Source: Akkermansiaceae bacterium (GTDB taxonomy: Bacteria; Verrucomicrobiota; Verrucomicrobiia; Verrucomicrobiales; Akkermansiaceae). Taken from it: a stretch of 64,000 nucleotides of DNA. The position numbers and the translations under genes were made by a program. The notes under the pieces are model-generated. The model was not told where the DNA came from and searched no databases. It saw only the letters and a list, made by a program, of their open reading frames with translations. Numbering within the stretch: the stretch's first letter is position 1; each line of letters begins with the position of its first letter. Location of the stretch: contig JAGYIT010000017.1 of assembly GCA_018402445.1 (NCBI GenBank), forward strand, positions 186,001 to 250,000, written 5' to 3'. Of the stretch, positions 55,440 through 63,923 are shown piece after piece.

Positions 55440-55721
55440 TCAATAGCAAGGCGAATACCCGCCGCCGTATCCACCTCCGTAACCATAGCTCCCGCCGTGG
55501 TAACCTCCACCGCCATAGTAGTTGTTATGGCTGTGAGAATCGTTGTCGCTCGCGAGCGCGTAGCCGACGAGCCCCGCGGCGGCGACACCCAACAGCGCGA
55601 CGCCGGGATCGACGGATTGCCTCGGGGAGCCGTAGGCGTCGTAGGTAGTGGTGCAGCTCGTGCCGAGGGCGGCACAAGCGAGGAGGGCGGTGAGGCGAAC
55701 CGGCGACAGGAATGTCTTCAT
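55440..55721 (-). CDS. Small Gly/Tyr-rich lipoprotein
   Basis: A 93-residue lipoprotein: signal SPVRLTALLACAALGTSC with the lipobox Cys, a hydrophobic segment (DPGVALLGVAAAGLVGYALA) and a low-complexity Gly-Tyr-His tail (NNYYGGGGYHGGSYGYGGG). Such proteins often coat the outer membrane; role unknown. It is preceded by the DEAD helicase gene, 34 bp upstream on the same strand. Confidence 0.75.
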   Translation of the reverse strand: MKTFLSPVRLTALLACAALGTSCTTTYDAYGSPRQSVDPGVALLGVAAAGLVGYALASDNDSHSHNNYYGGGGYHGGSYGYGGGYGGGYSPCY

Positions 55722-55755
55722 GATGAGGGAATGACGCGCACTCCCGGCATCCTAT

Positions 55756-57030
55756 TCAGCGGGATTTCGGAAATTTCGGGGCGGCTTTTTTGGCTGGCCG
55801 CTCGGCGGGTTTCTGCGGTTTGCCCACCTCCCTTTCCCGCGTCCGCTTCCGCCAGTCTTTTTTGGCGAGCTGGGCTTCGATCGCGGGGGATTTCGCATAG
55901 TAGTCGAAGCCCCGGAGTTTTTTCCTCGGCAGGCGCTGGCCGATGGCCATTTCCAGGATCCCGAGCAGGTTGAGGTCGCCCTTGGGGACGAAGCTGATCG
56001 CCTCGCCCTCGTGCTCGGCGCGGCCGGTGCGCCCGATGCGGTGGATGTAGTCCTCGGCGTTCACGGGAAAATCGTAGTTCACCACGTGGCTCACGCCGTC
56101 GATGTCGATGCCACGCGCGGCGAGATCCGTGGCGACGAGCACCCGCACCGTGCCCTGCTTGAAATCTGCCAAGGCCTTTTGCCGTTTCTCCTGAGTCCGT
56201 CCGGAGTGTAGCCGGGTGACGCTGATTTTTTCATTCCGCAGGATCTCCGTGAGCCGGTTGGCGCCGTCCTTCATGCGGACGAAAACGAGCACGCGCGCGA
56301 ACGCCTCGTCCTTCAGCAACGCCAGCAGCATAGCGTCCTTGAGGTGCGGCGGCACTTCGTAAACCGCCTGCTTCACGGTGTCCGCAGGGTTGTTTTTCGC
56401 GCCGACCTGAACCCGCTTCGGCTCCCATTGGAAACGCTTCGCGAGGGACTCGATCTCGCGCGGGAACGTAGCCGAAAACATCAGGGTTTGGCGGCGCTTC
56501 GGCAGGGACGCGACGATGGTCTCGATGTCCGGCAGGAAACCCATGTGGAGCATGCGGTCCGCCTCGTCGAGGACGAGGACTTCGAGGCGCGAGAAATCGA
56601 GCTTGTGCCGCTCCAGGAGGTCGATGAGCCGCCCCGGGGTGGCGACGATGATGTTCGCCCCTTTCCGCGCGGCGCGGATCTGCGAGTTTTCATCCACCCC
56701 GCCGTAGATCGCGGCGACGCGGATGCTGAGATGGCGGCCGTAGGAATGGATGCTTTCCGTGATCTGGATGGCGAGCTCGCGGGTCGGCGCGAGGATCAGC
56801 GCCAAGGTTCCGTGCAGCTTGTTCTCCGCCTTCCGGGCGGAAAGCCGGTGGAGGATGGGCAGGACGAAGGCGGCGGTCTTGCCGGTGCCGGTCTGCGCGA
56901 TGGCGGTGAGGTCGTCGCCGCGCATCACCTTTGGGATCGCGGTGGCCTGCACGGGTGTGGGGCGCACGTATCCCGCTTTCCGGACGGCGCGGAGTATCCC
57001 TTCCTCTAACCCGAATTCGCTGAACGGCAT
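55756..57030 (-). CDS. DEAD-box RNA helicase (RhlE-like)
   Basis: A 424-residue ATP-dependent RNA helicase involved in ribosome assembly or cold adaptation. Motifs: Q motif region (GYVRPTPVQATAIPKVMRGD), AQTGTGKTAAFVLPIL, PTRELAIQI, VLVLDEADRMLHMGF, MFSATFP, ATDLAARGIDIDGVSHVVNY and HRIGRTGRAEHEG. The C-terminal tail is basic (EREVGKPQKPAERPAKKAAP), typical of RhlE. It is followed by the lipoprotein gene. A TIGR02206-type gene lies 39 bp upstream on the same strand. Confidence 0.94.
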   Translation of the reverse strand: MPFSEFGLEEGILRAVRKAGYVRPTPVQATAIPKVMRGDDLTAIAQTGTGKTAAFVLPILHRLSARKAENKLHGTLALILAPTRELAIQITESIHSYGRHLSIRVAAIYGGVDENSQIRAARKGANIIVATPGRLIDLLERHKLDFSRLEVLVLDEADRMLHMGFLPDIETIVASLPKRRQTLMFSATFPREIESLAKRFQWEPKRVQVGAKNNPADTVKQAVYEVPPHLKDAMLLALLKDEAFARVLVFVRMKDGANRLTEILRNEKISVTRLHSGRTQEKRQKALADFKQGTVRVLVATDLAARGIDIDGVSHVVNYDFPVNAEDYIHRIGRTGRAEHEGEAISFVPKGDLNLLGILEMAIGQRLPRKKLRGFDYYAKSPAIEAQLAKKDWRKRTREREVGKPQKPAERPAKKAAPKFPKSR

Positions 57031-57069
57031 GGGCGCGACACTACGCCCATTACTCCGCCACTGGCACGG

Positions 57070-57765
57070 TTAAAAATTCCCGGCCTTTCCCTTCTGGAAA
57101 GGCAGCGCGAGCAGCAGATAGAGCGCGAGGGCGATCCCCTGCATCGCGAACAGGTAAAGTGGCCACGGCCCGAGGTGGTCGATCAGCGACGGGTTGTCCG
57201 GCGGGCGCGAGGCAAAGGCGAAATTCGTTTTCAGCATCAGATTGATCAGCACCGCTGTCCCTTGGTATGCCACGGAAATCCCGAACACTTTCAGCGGGGA
57301 CTTCCACCACGGTGCCTCAGGCTGCCAGCCGAGAACGAGCGGGATGTAGAGCGCGGCGGCGACAATCGCGAAGTGCTGCACGAAGAAATGCACGAACGGC
57401 AGGTGCGGCGGGCCGATGCCTATCGCCGGAGTCAGCAGCGCCTGGGTCGTCGCCGCGATGCCCCAGAAATAGGTGAGCGTCAGCAGCATCGGCCGCCGCG
57501 TGAAAAGCGCGAAGCCGGCCACGATGGCCGCGAGATCGCAGAGGTGGAAGGGCAGCACATTGTCCAGAGACTTCGGATGATCCCGCCACGCGTAGAGCGC
57601 GAAGGGATAGGCGGTCAGGTTTAGGAACACCAGCAGCGCCGCTACGATCCGCGCGTTTCCCGTCGATCTTCTTGCGAAAAAGACCAGCCCCGCGATCACC
57701 GCGAAGCCGACGGCCAGCGTCGTGTAATGCACGCCGGAAAAGGGATGGAAGGGGTTGTTGGGCAT
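57070..57765 (-). CDS. TIGR02206-type integral membrane protein (YwaF-like)
   Basis: A 231-residue protein with seven or so membrane helices. The family signature HYTTLAVGFAVIAGLVFFAR, ENVLPF-like VLPFHLCDLAAIVAGFALF, LTYFWGIAATTQALLTPAIG, FVHFFVQHFAIVAAALYIPL and GPWPLYLFAMQGIALALYLL matches TIGR02206. Function not established; some relatives are thought to handle divalent cations or cell-envelope stress. ATG 57765 is chosen since the preceding sequence belongs to an antisense gene fragment. Confidence 0.85.
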   Translation of the reverse strand: MPNNPFHPFSGVHYTTLAVGFAVIAGLVFFARRSTGNARIVAALLVFLNLTAYPFALYAWRDHPKSLDNVLPFHLCDLAAIVAGFALFTRRPMLLTLTYFWGIAATTQALLTPAIGIGPPHLPFVHFFVQHFAIVAAALYIPLVLGWQPEAPWWKSPLKVFGISVAYQGTAVLINLMLKTNFAFASRPPDNPSLIDHLGPWPLYLFAMQGIALALYLLLALPFQKGKAGNF

Positions 57766-57849
57766 GTTCTCGCACCGAAGCCTGCGCCATTGCTGTGAAA
57801 CAGGCAAGGGGCGGGGGATCGAAATTGATGACCCGAAGCGGTGCATCAA

Positions 57850-58068
57850 CTTCGTCCAGCTCCGGCGGCTGATGGGCTCCAACGCCCTGCTAGCCGAGAA
57901 AATCGAAGCCCTGGAAGAAAAATACGCCGACCACGACCAGCCGTTCCAGCTCGTCTTCGAGGCCATCAAGCAGCTCATCGCCACCCCCGTCCCTCCGGCC
58001 AAGGAACTCGGCTTCCACACCCTTCCTTCCGCCTCTTCCGCGAAAAAGCCGGGGCACAGCAAGGTTTG
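57850..58068 (+). pseudogene. ORF6N-domain protein, C-terminal fragment (duplicate)
   Basis: The sequence repeats the last 65-70 residues of the ORF6N gene at 58224-58880 (FVQLRRLMGSNALLAEKIEA ... PPAKELGFHTLPSASSAK) at an offset of 806 bp. It has no N-terminal domain. Between the two copies lie about 155 bp with no gene. Confidence 0.85.
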
Positions 58069-58223
58069 ATGGGAGCTGACCATAGATCGCTGATGGGTCG
58101 CTACTCTTTCCTCTTCCAATCAGAAATCCAAAATCAACAATCATCAATCTCTTCTTCCCCCGGCTTTTCTTCTTCACCTCATGGGCAAGGCGGATAGCTT
58201 TGCGTGAACCATCCGATTCTCCC

Positions 58224-58880
58224 ATGCCCGCCAAGAAGATCCCAACCATCAAGCGGAAACTAAGCACTGCCAGCGAAACCGTCGCCCTACTCGTACCGGA
58301 AAAGCTTGCCAAACTCGTCCATTATCTCCGCCGCGAGAAGGTCATTCTCGATTCCGATCTGGCGGAGCTTTATGGGGTGGACACCGGAGCCTTGAACCGC
58401 GCCGTGAAGCGAAATACCGACCGCTTTCCCGATGATTTCATGTTCCAGCTCACTGACTAGGAGGAGGCCGGTTTGAAATGCCAAATTGGCATTTCAAACG
58501 TCGCACCGGATTCTTTGAGATCGCAAATTGCGATTTCAAACCGCGGCGGTCGGCGCAGCCTCCCCTACGCCTTCACCGAGCAAGGTGTGGCCATGCTTTC
58601 CAGCGTGCTGCGCTCGCCACGCGCCGTGGAGGTGAACATCGCCATCATGCGCACCTTCGTCCAGCTCCGGCGGCTGATGGACTCCAACGCCCTGCTCGCC
58701 GAGAAAATCGAAGCCCTGGAAGAAAAATACGCCGACCACGACCAGCCGTTCCAACTCGTCTTCGAGGCCATCAAGCAGCTCATCGCCACCCCCGTCCCTC
58801 CGGCTAAAGAACTTGGCTTCCACACTCTCCCGTCCGCCTCTTCCGCGAAACAGGCGGTACGCCATACCAAGTCCCGATGA
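58224..58880 (+). pseudogene. ORF6N (KilA-N-like) DNA-binding protein, one in-frame TAG
   Basis: Phage-derived ORF6N proteins bind DNA and act as antirepressors or regulators. ATG 58224 begins the ORF6N domain: YLRREKVILDSDLAELYGVD, ALNRAVKRNTDRFPDDFMFQ. TAG at 58458-58460 falls where relatives read LTDxEE (here D-stop-EEAGLKCQ). The same frame continues with GGRRSLPYAFTEQGVAMLSS and the coiled-coil end (EKIEALEEKYADHDQPF) to 58880. The stop removes half of the domain. Confidence 0.83.
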
Positions 58881-58930
58881 TTTCAACGCTCGCCCGTCGT
58901 CCTGAACCAATCAAGGTTCAATATTCGATG

Positions 58931-59136
58931 TCATAGCTCCTCCTCGGATACCGGGATGATTTTCATCAGGCTTTTTTGTAAGCCGATTTTGAGATTCTGA
59001 TTTGAGTGGATCGGTATCACAACCCGCTCGAACCTGCCCTCCATCGTGTAGATGTGGTGGCTGCCGTTGACACGCGCCAGTCTCCATCCCTTCGCCTCGG
59101 CCAGTTGGCCATGCGGCGTCCGGAGACCGATTTCAT
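58931..59136 (-). pseudogene. hicA: HicA-like toxin, frameshifted
   Basis: HicA toxins are small double-stranded-RNA-binding-fold mRNA interferases. The start MKSVSGRRMA is in one frame and the rest (LAEAKGWRLARVNGSHHIYT, then MEGRFERVVIPIHSNQNLKI) in the next, up to TGA at 58931. The catalytic His is in GSHHIY. A single missing base near 59103-59106, between ATGGCC and CTGGCC, explains it. The repaired protein would have 68-69 residues. Its ATG overlaps the hicB stop (ATGA). Confidence 0.8.
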
Positions 59137-59330
59137 ACCGCCAGTTCGAGTATATCCTCAGACTCCCCGACTAGGCTCTCCCCGGCTTCAAGCCATCCTG
59201 CCACCGCCTCGCGAAGATTCGCCTCAAGCTCCCCGCGTGTTTCCGCTTGGGTGACGCATCCCGGCAGCGCGGGAACCTCCGCCCAATAGCCGCCTTCTTC
59301 CGCAACGTGAATCACAGCCTGTAGTTTCAT
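59133..59330 (-). CDS. hicB: HicB-like antitoxin
   Basis: A 65-residue protein with the HicB fold: KLQAVIHVAEEGGYWAEVPA, LPGCVTQAETRGELEANLRE, AVAGWLEAGESLV. ATG 59330 is preferred; an upstream ATG at 59351 adds seven residues. It lacks an additional ribbon-helix-helix domain, as many short HicBs do. Its toxin partner is broken, so the antitoxin is a survivor. Confidence 0.82.
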   Translation of the reverse strand: MKLQAVIHVAEEGGYWAEVPALPGCVTQAETRGELEANLREAVAGWLEAGESLVGESEDILELAV

Positions 59331-59379
59331 GTGGGCAGGATAACATCCCACCGGACAATGTCATTGCGGATTTTCAGCC

Positions 59380-60438
59380 TCAATCCGCGCTCTTCTCAAA
59401 AAACACCGTAAATTCCTGCCGATTGTAGGTCAGGTGGGTGCGGGCGATGAGGGAGAGGCCGGCTTTTTCCGCGTGGGCCAGGACTTGTTTCTCGAGGGCG
59501 TCGATTTCCATGAGGGTTTCCGCGCCGGTGGTCTTGAGGGTGAAGACGGCGAGGGCGCGGGGCTTGAGGAAATCGGTGAGGCGGGTGAGGTGGGCGATGG
59601 CCTGAAGGGGCGGGCCGTTGAGGTCGCAGAGGATGGCGTCGTAGCGGGCGCCGCGCGGGGGGATGAAGGCGGCGGTATCGTCCTTGATGAAGGTGAGGTG
59701 GCGGTGGTTGGCGAGGCGGGGATCGAGCGGGGCGCGGTCGATGGCGGTGACTTCGTAACCTCGCTTCAACAGCTCGGAGGTCATGCCGCCGGGGCTGGCT
59801 CCCAGCTCCAGCCAATGCGAACCGGCGGGGAGGGCGGGGCGGAACATGGAGAGGTAGTGCAGCCCCTCGGCGATCTTCGCCCCGGCGCGGCTGACGGTGT
59901 CCTCGGCGTTCTGTGCGATGAACTTGGAGCCGCCGGGATGCAGTCCGTTCGCGGCCTTGGGGCTGGCCATGCCGGCGAAGAGGCCTTCCTTGCCGATCAG
60001 GCAGAAGAGGGTTTGCTTGGAGGAGTTTTGTTCCTCGGCGGTTTTCGGGGCTCGCTCGGGGAGTTCGAAAACCTGGAGGGTGCGGCCGCGCAGGTTGGAG
60101 GCGAGGGATTTGTAATACGGCTTCTGCGAGCCGGGATCGAGCCGCCCGACGAGGACGGTCTGCGGGTGGCGGCTCTCGAACTTGTAGTAGAGCGATTGCG
60201 CGGCCTTCTCGATGAAGCCCTCCATCTTCTCCGGGTTGCAGGGCCAGGAATGCTCCACCGGAATGTGCCAGCGGATGAACCGCGCCGCTGGAGAGTCCGT
60301 GATGAGGTCAGGGCTTTCCGTTTGGAAAACGAAGAACTCGGAACCGAGTTTCTTCACCTTCTCCGCACCAAGCAGGCCGAGGATTTCCGGCACCAGACCA
60401 GAAAAGACCTCAGAGACGCGGATCAAGTGGGAGGGCAT
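59380..60438 (-). CDS. RlmM-like 23S rRNA ribose methyltransferase (FtsJ-type)
   Basis: A 352-residue SAM-dependent methyltransferase. The C-terminal FtsJ-like domain starts HWLELGASPGGMTSELLKRG (SAM loop) and shows VTAIDRAPLDPRLA, YDAILCDLNGPPLQ and a late ALAVFTLKTTG. The N-terminal 180 residues form a THUMP/RFM-like part, as in RlmM, which methylates C2498 of 23S rRNA. It carries a 7-bp tandem repeat directly before the start codon. It lies behind typA on the same strand, 138 bp away. Confidence 0.82.
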   Translation of the reverse strand: MPSHLIRVSEVFSGLVPEILGLLGAEKVKKLGSEFFVFQTESPDLITDSPAARFIRWHIPVEHSWPCNPEKMEGFIEKAAQSLYYKFESRHPQTVLVGRLDPGSQKPYYKSLASNLRGRTLQVFELPERAPKTAEEQNSSKQTLFCLIGKEGLFAGMASPKAANGLHPGGSKFIAQNAEDTVSRAGAKIAEGLHYLSMFRPALPAGSHWLELGASPGGMTSELLKRGYEVTAIDRAPLDPRLANHRHLTFIKDDTAAFIPPRGARYDAILCDLNGPPLQAIAHLTRLTDFLKPRALAVFTLKTTGAETLMEIDALEKQVLAHAEKAGLSLIARTHLTYNRQEFTVFFEKSAD

Positions 60439-60480
60439 GGAAGAAGTGATCAGTGAGCGGTGATCAGTGATCAGTGGAAG
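60439..60480. repeat. 7-bp tandem repeat (GTGATCA-type) before the rlmM-like start
   Basis: Seen on the plus strand: GGAAGAA, GTGATCA, GTGAGCG, GTGATCA, GTGATCA, GTGGAAG, in perfect register with the start codon at 60436-60438. It continues into ACCGCAAAGACGCAGAGG-type repeat sequence. Confidence 0.8.
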
Positions 60481-60548
60481 AGTTTCACCGCAAAGACGCA
60501 GAGGCCGCAGAGGGACGCAGAGCCGGGCTAACGGGTTCTTCCTCTTCC

Positions 60549-60576
60549 TTGAAGATTGAAATTTGGAAGTTGAAAG
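60549..60576. repeat. Degenerate 7-bp tandem repeat directly behind the typA stop
   Basis: TTGAAGA, TTGAAAT, TTGGAAG and TTGAAAG end at 60576, next to the typA stop codon (60577-60579 on the minus strand). Together with the array at 60439, the whole 138-bp gap consists of repeats. Confidence 0.65.
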
Positions 60577-62424
60577 TTACTTGCCCCGGTTGCTGCGGTC
60601 TTCGCCCTTGATGCCCTTGGCGGCGCGCTTGCGGGCGTTTTCGTCGAGGATGCGTTTGCGGAGGCGGATATTCTGCGGGGTGGCTTCGACGAGTTCGTCG
60701 GCGTCGATGTATTCGATGGCGCGCTCGAGGGAGAAACGGATGGGCGGGGTGAGCTTGGAGGTCTTGTCCTTTCCGGAGGAGCGCATGTTGTCGAGGTGCT
60801 TCTCTTTCACGGGGTTGACCGGCATGTCGCCGACGCGCGGGTTTTCGCCGACCAACATGCCGGGGTAAATCGCGTCGTTAGGGCCGACGAAAAGGACGCC
60901 GCGATCCTCCAGCGCCTGGAGCGAGTAGGTGGTGGCGACTCCGGATTCCATGGATACTAGAGTTCCCGTAGTTCGTGTGACGATCTCGCCGGCGTGCGGG
61001 CCGTATTCGCGGAAAAGGTGCGACATGATGCCGTGGCCGGAGGTGAGGTTGACGATTTCCGTTTCAAAACCGATCAGGCCACGGGTGGGGATGAGGGCGG
61101 TGATGAGCGTTTCGCCGGAGGGCTCGGTCTCCATGTTTTCCATCATGCCCTTGCGGTTGATGAGCAGCTTCAGAATGCCCTGGGTGTATTCGCCGGGGGA
61201 CTCGACGTAGAGGGTCTCGAAGGGCTCGAGGAGCTTGCCGCTTTCATCGCGGCGATAGATCACGGTGGGCCGGGAAACGCAAACCTCGAAGCCCTCGCGG
61301 CGCATCGTTTCCACAAGGACGGCGATCTGCATCGCGCCGCGGGCGGAGACGTTGAAGACGCCAGCCTGGTCGGTGTCCTCAACCTGGAGGGAGACGTTGG
61401 TCTTGATCTCGTGCATCAGCCGCTCGCGGATGGCGCGGGAGGTGACGTGCTTGCCTTCCTTGCCGCCGAGCGGGCCGTCGTTGATGGAGAACTCCATGGA
61501 AACGGTCGGCGGGTCGATTTCCACGAAGGGCAAGGCCTGCATATCGGCGGAGGCGGCGAGGGTTTCGCCGATATCGATGTTCTCGATGCCTGCCGCGATG
61601 CCGACGATGCCGCCCGCGCCGCAACCTTCCGAGTCCTCGGTAGCGAGGCCGGAGTAGGTGAAGGTTTTCATCACCTTAGACTGTTGTTTGGTGCCGTCCT
61701 TGCGGTGGAGCCAGATCGTATCGCCCTTTTTCACGGCGCCGCCGAGGATTTTCCCGACCGCCACGCGGCCGACGAAGCTGTCCCACTCGATGTTCGAGAC
61801 GAGCATGTGGAAAGGCGCAGCCGGATCGGCGGCGGGCTCGGGAATGAACTCGATGATCTTCTTGATGAGCGGGACGCAATCCACGCGCTCGTCATCGGGA
61901 TGATCCATAAAGTAACCGTCGCGGGCGGAGCCGTAGGAGAAAGGCGCATTGAACTGCTCCTCGGTGGCGTCGAGGTCGAGGAAAAGCTCGAGAACCTGGT
62001 CGTGCACCTTGAGGGGATTGGAAAGCGGGCGGTCAATCTTGTTGACGACGACGATGGGCTTGAGGCCTTCCGCGAGCGCTTTACGGAGCACGAAACGGGT
62101 CTGCGCCTGCGGGCCGCCTGCCGCATCGACGACGAGGAGCACGCCGTCCACCATTTTCATGACCCGCTCGACCTCGGCACCGAAGTCGGCGTGGCCCGGG
62201 GTATCGACGATGTTGATCGTGTAGCCGTCGTAAAGGATCGCGGTGTTCTTCGCCTTGATGGTGATGCCCTTTTCGCGCTCCAGATCCATAGAGTCCATGG
62301 CGCGCTCTTGGGTGGCTTGGTTCTCGCGGTAGGTGCCCCCGGCCTTGAGGAGTTGGTCAACGAGGGTGGTTTTCCCATGGTCAACGTGGGCGATGATGGC
62401 GAGGTTGCGGATCTTGAGTGACAT
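60577..62424 (-). CDS. typA: Translational GTPase TypA/BipA
   Basis: TypA is an EF-G-like GTPase that binds the ribosome and helps 50S assembly under stress; 615 residues. G1 IIAHVDHGKTTLVDQLL, switch I ERAMDSMDLEREKGITIKAK, G3 DTPGHADFGAEVER, G4 VVNKIDRPLSN. The C-terminal domain has VNVSARG-like FNVSARGAMQIAVLVETMRR, SGHGIMSHLFREYGPHAGEI and DELVEATPQNIRLRKRIL. Typical length. Intact. The end RAAKGIKGEDRSNRGK is basic. Confidence 0.97.
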   Translation of the reverse strand: MSLKIRNLAIIAHVDHGKTTLVDQLLKAGGTYRENQATQERAMDSMDLEREKGITIKAKNTAILYDGYTINIVDTPGHADFGAEVERVMKMVDGVLLVVDAAGGPQAQTRFVLRKALAEGLKPIVVVNKIDRPLSNPLKVHDQVLELFLDLDATEEQFNAPFSYGSARDGYFMDHPDDERVDCVPLIKKIIEFIPEPAADPAAPFHMLVSNIEWDSFVGRVAVGKILGGAVKKGDTIWLHRKDGTKQQSKVMKTFTYSGLATEDSEGCGAGGIVGIAAGIENIDIGETLAASADMQALPFVEIDPPTVSMEFSINDGPLGGKEGKHVTSRAIRERLMHEIKTNVSLQVEDTDQAGVFNVSARGAMQIAVLVETMRREGFEVCVSRPTVIYRRDESGKLLEPFETLYVESPGEYTQGILKLLINRKGMMENMETEPSGETLITALIPTRGLIGFETEIVNLTSGHGIMSHLFREYGPHAGEIVTRTTGTLVSMESGVATTYSLQALEDRGVLFVGPNDAIYPGMLVGENPRVGDMPVNPVKEKHLDNMRSSGKDKTSKLTPPIRFSLERAIEYIDADELVEATPQNIRLRKRILDENARKRAAKGIKGEDRSNRGK

Positions 62425-62513
62425 AAAATAAGGCGGTTGGAGGCTTTGGGCGCGGGGCTATGCAGGGTTTTTCCCGGTATGGCAAGGCGGGAATGCGGCT
62501 CAAATGTGTTGTT

Positions 62514-62652
62514 AACCGCGAATGGACGCGAATTGGCACGAATGAAGAGGGGAAATGAACCGCTATTACGCCAAGGTCGCCAAGCGGGGTATTATGGAAA
62601 ATCACGAAGCTCCCTGAATTTCATTTGCGAAAATTCGCGTCCATTCGCGGTT
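62514..62652. mobile_element. MITE-like inverted-repeat element between typA and the MFS gene
   Basis: The arms are 21 bp, perfect: AACCGCGAATGGACGCGAA.. at 62514-62534 and its complement at 62632-62652, with further partial match inward (AATGAA). The centre of about 100 bp has no gene. The same arm occurs singly at 55385-55418. Confidence 0.7.
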
Positions 62653-62660
62653 GGATCTTT

Positions 62661-63878
62661 TCACTCCCCCGGCTTTTTCCCCCGGTAGAACAGGCCGAAG
62701 GCGATCCAGCACACGGCGATGATGGCGGTGAGGATCCACCAGAAATTCTGCCAGCCCGCGCCGGTTTCATCGACGCAGACGGCGCGCAGCCAGGCACAGA
62801 ACAGCGCGCCGACCAAGGGGCCGATGCCGGATGTCATCAGGCCGAACAAACCCTGCGCCTGCCCGCGCATGGCGGGATCGACGCGACGGTCGAGATAGAC
62901 CTGGGCGGTGACGAAATAGATCGTGTAGCAGACGCCGTGCAGCGCGACGCCGGCGACATGCCATGCGACGATTCCGGTGAGCCCCGCGTAGCCGCTGAGG
63001 CCGTAGCGCAGGACGGAAAGGCCCAGCCCCCACATCAGCAGGGTCTTGAGGCGGAAGCGCACCATCAGGAACCCTAGCAGCGGCATCGCAGCGATCTCGC
63101 TCCACTGGCCGACGGTCATACTGGCGGTCGGGGTCTTGTCTCCAAGCATTGCGAACATTTCCGTGGAATACATGTAGAACGCGACGAGCGGCACGGAAAA
63201 CAGCCCGGTGACGGCGAAGAGCACGGCGTGGTCGCGGTGGCGGAACAGCGAGAACGCACCGAAACCGAGCGCACTGCGCCACGATTTTCCCTGCCCCAGC
63301 GGCGGGGTGTTCGGCACGCCGAAGGAAATGATTCCCGCGAAGATCCGCGCCCCGGCGGCGGCGTATCCGACGACGAGGCTGCTGTCTGCGTCGAGCGCAT
63401 AGCTCGTCAGGAAACCGGCGGCCATCCAGCCCAGCGTCGCGCCCAGCCTCACCAGCGGGTAACGCTTTTCCCCATCATCGAGGTTCGCGAGGCTGATGGT
63501 GGCGAGCAGCCCCCAGGTGGGCCCGGAGACGGTCGCATAAAACGCGATCCCGGCGATGAACCACCAAGGATGCAGCCCGATATCGAGCGCCCCGAAGGCC
63601 AGGAAAATGGCGACCGCGCCGAGCAGGGAGCTCCAGCCCATGAGTTTCTGCGCGGCGATGCGCTCGTCTGCCAGCGCACCGCCGATGAGCGGGGAAAACA
63701 GCGAGCAGATCGGCACGACGGCGAACACGGCGGCGACCCAGCCCTCCAGCCCCTCGGCCTTGAGGACGTTAGTGAGCGAGGGCACCCAGAAGCCCGGCGC
63801 CATACCATGGAAAAACGAAAGCGCCCAAAGCCGCACGAACACACCCTTGGCCTCGATCCGTTTCACCACGCGCCACAC
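62661..63878 (-). CDS. MFS transporter (nucleoside/sugar symporter-like)
   Basis: A 405-residue transporter with about 12 helices. The N-terminal half contains FFHGMAPGFWVPSLTNVLKA, FSPLIGGALADERIAAQKLM (loop 2-3 motif) and GATLGWMAAGFLTSY. The C-terminal half contains FAVTGLFSVPLVAFYMYSTE and LMVRFRLKTLLMWGLGLSVL. The layout is like nucleoside:H+ symporter (NupG)-type MFS proteins abundant in Verrucomicrobia. Substrate not deducible. The sequence behind its stop is repeat DNA, so it is probably a single-gene transcript. Confidence 0.85.
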   Translation of the reverse strand: MWRVVKRIEAKGVFVRLWALSFFHGMAPGFWVPSLTNVLKAEGLEGWVAAVFAVVPICSLFSPLIGGALADERIAAQKLMGWSSLLGAVAIFLAFGALDIGLHPWWFIAGIAFYATVSGPTWGLLATISLANLDDGEKRYPLVRLGATLGWMAAGFLTSYALDADSSLVVGYAAAGARIFAGIISFGVPNTPPLGQGKSWRSALGFGAFSLFRHRDHAVLFAVTGLFSVPLVAFYMYSTEMFAMLGDKTPTASMTVGQWSEIAAMPLLGFLMVRFRLKTLLMWGLGLSVLRYGLSGYAGLTGIVAWHVAGVALHGVCYTIYFVTAQVYLDRRVDPAMRGQAQGLFGLMTSGIGPLVGALFCAWLRAVCVDETGAGWQNFWWILTAIIAVCWIAFGLFYRGKKPGE

Positions 63879-63923
63879 CTAGCCGGAAACGCGCGGCTAG
63901 CAAGACTTCTGGTAAATGCGGAA

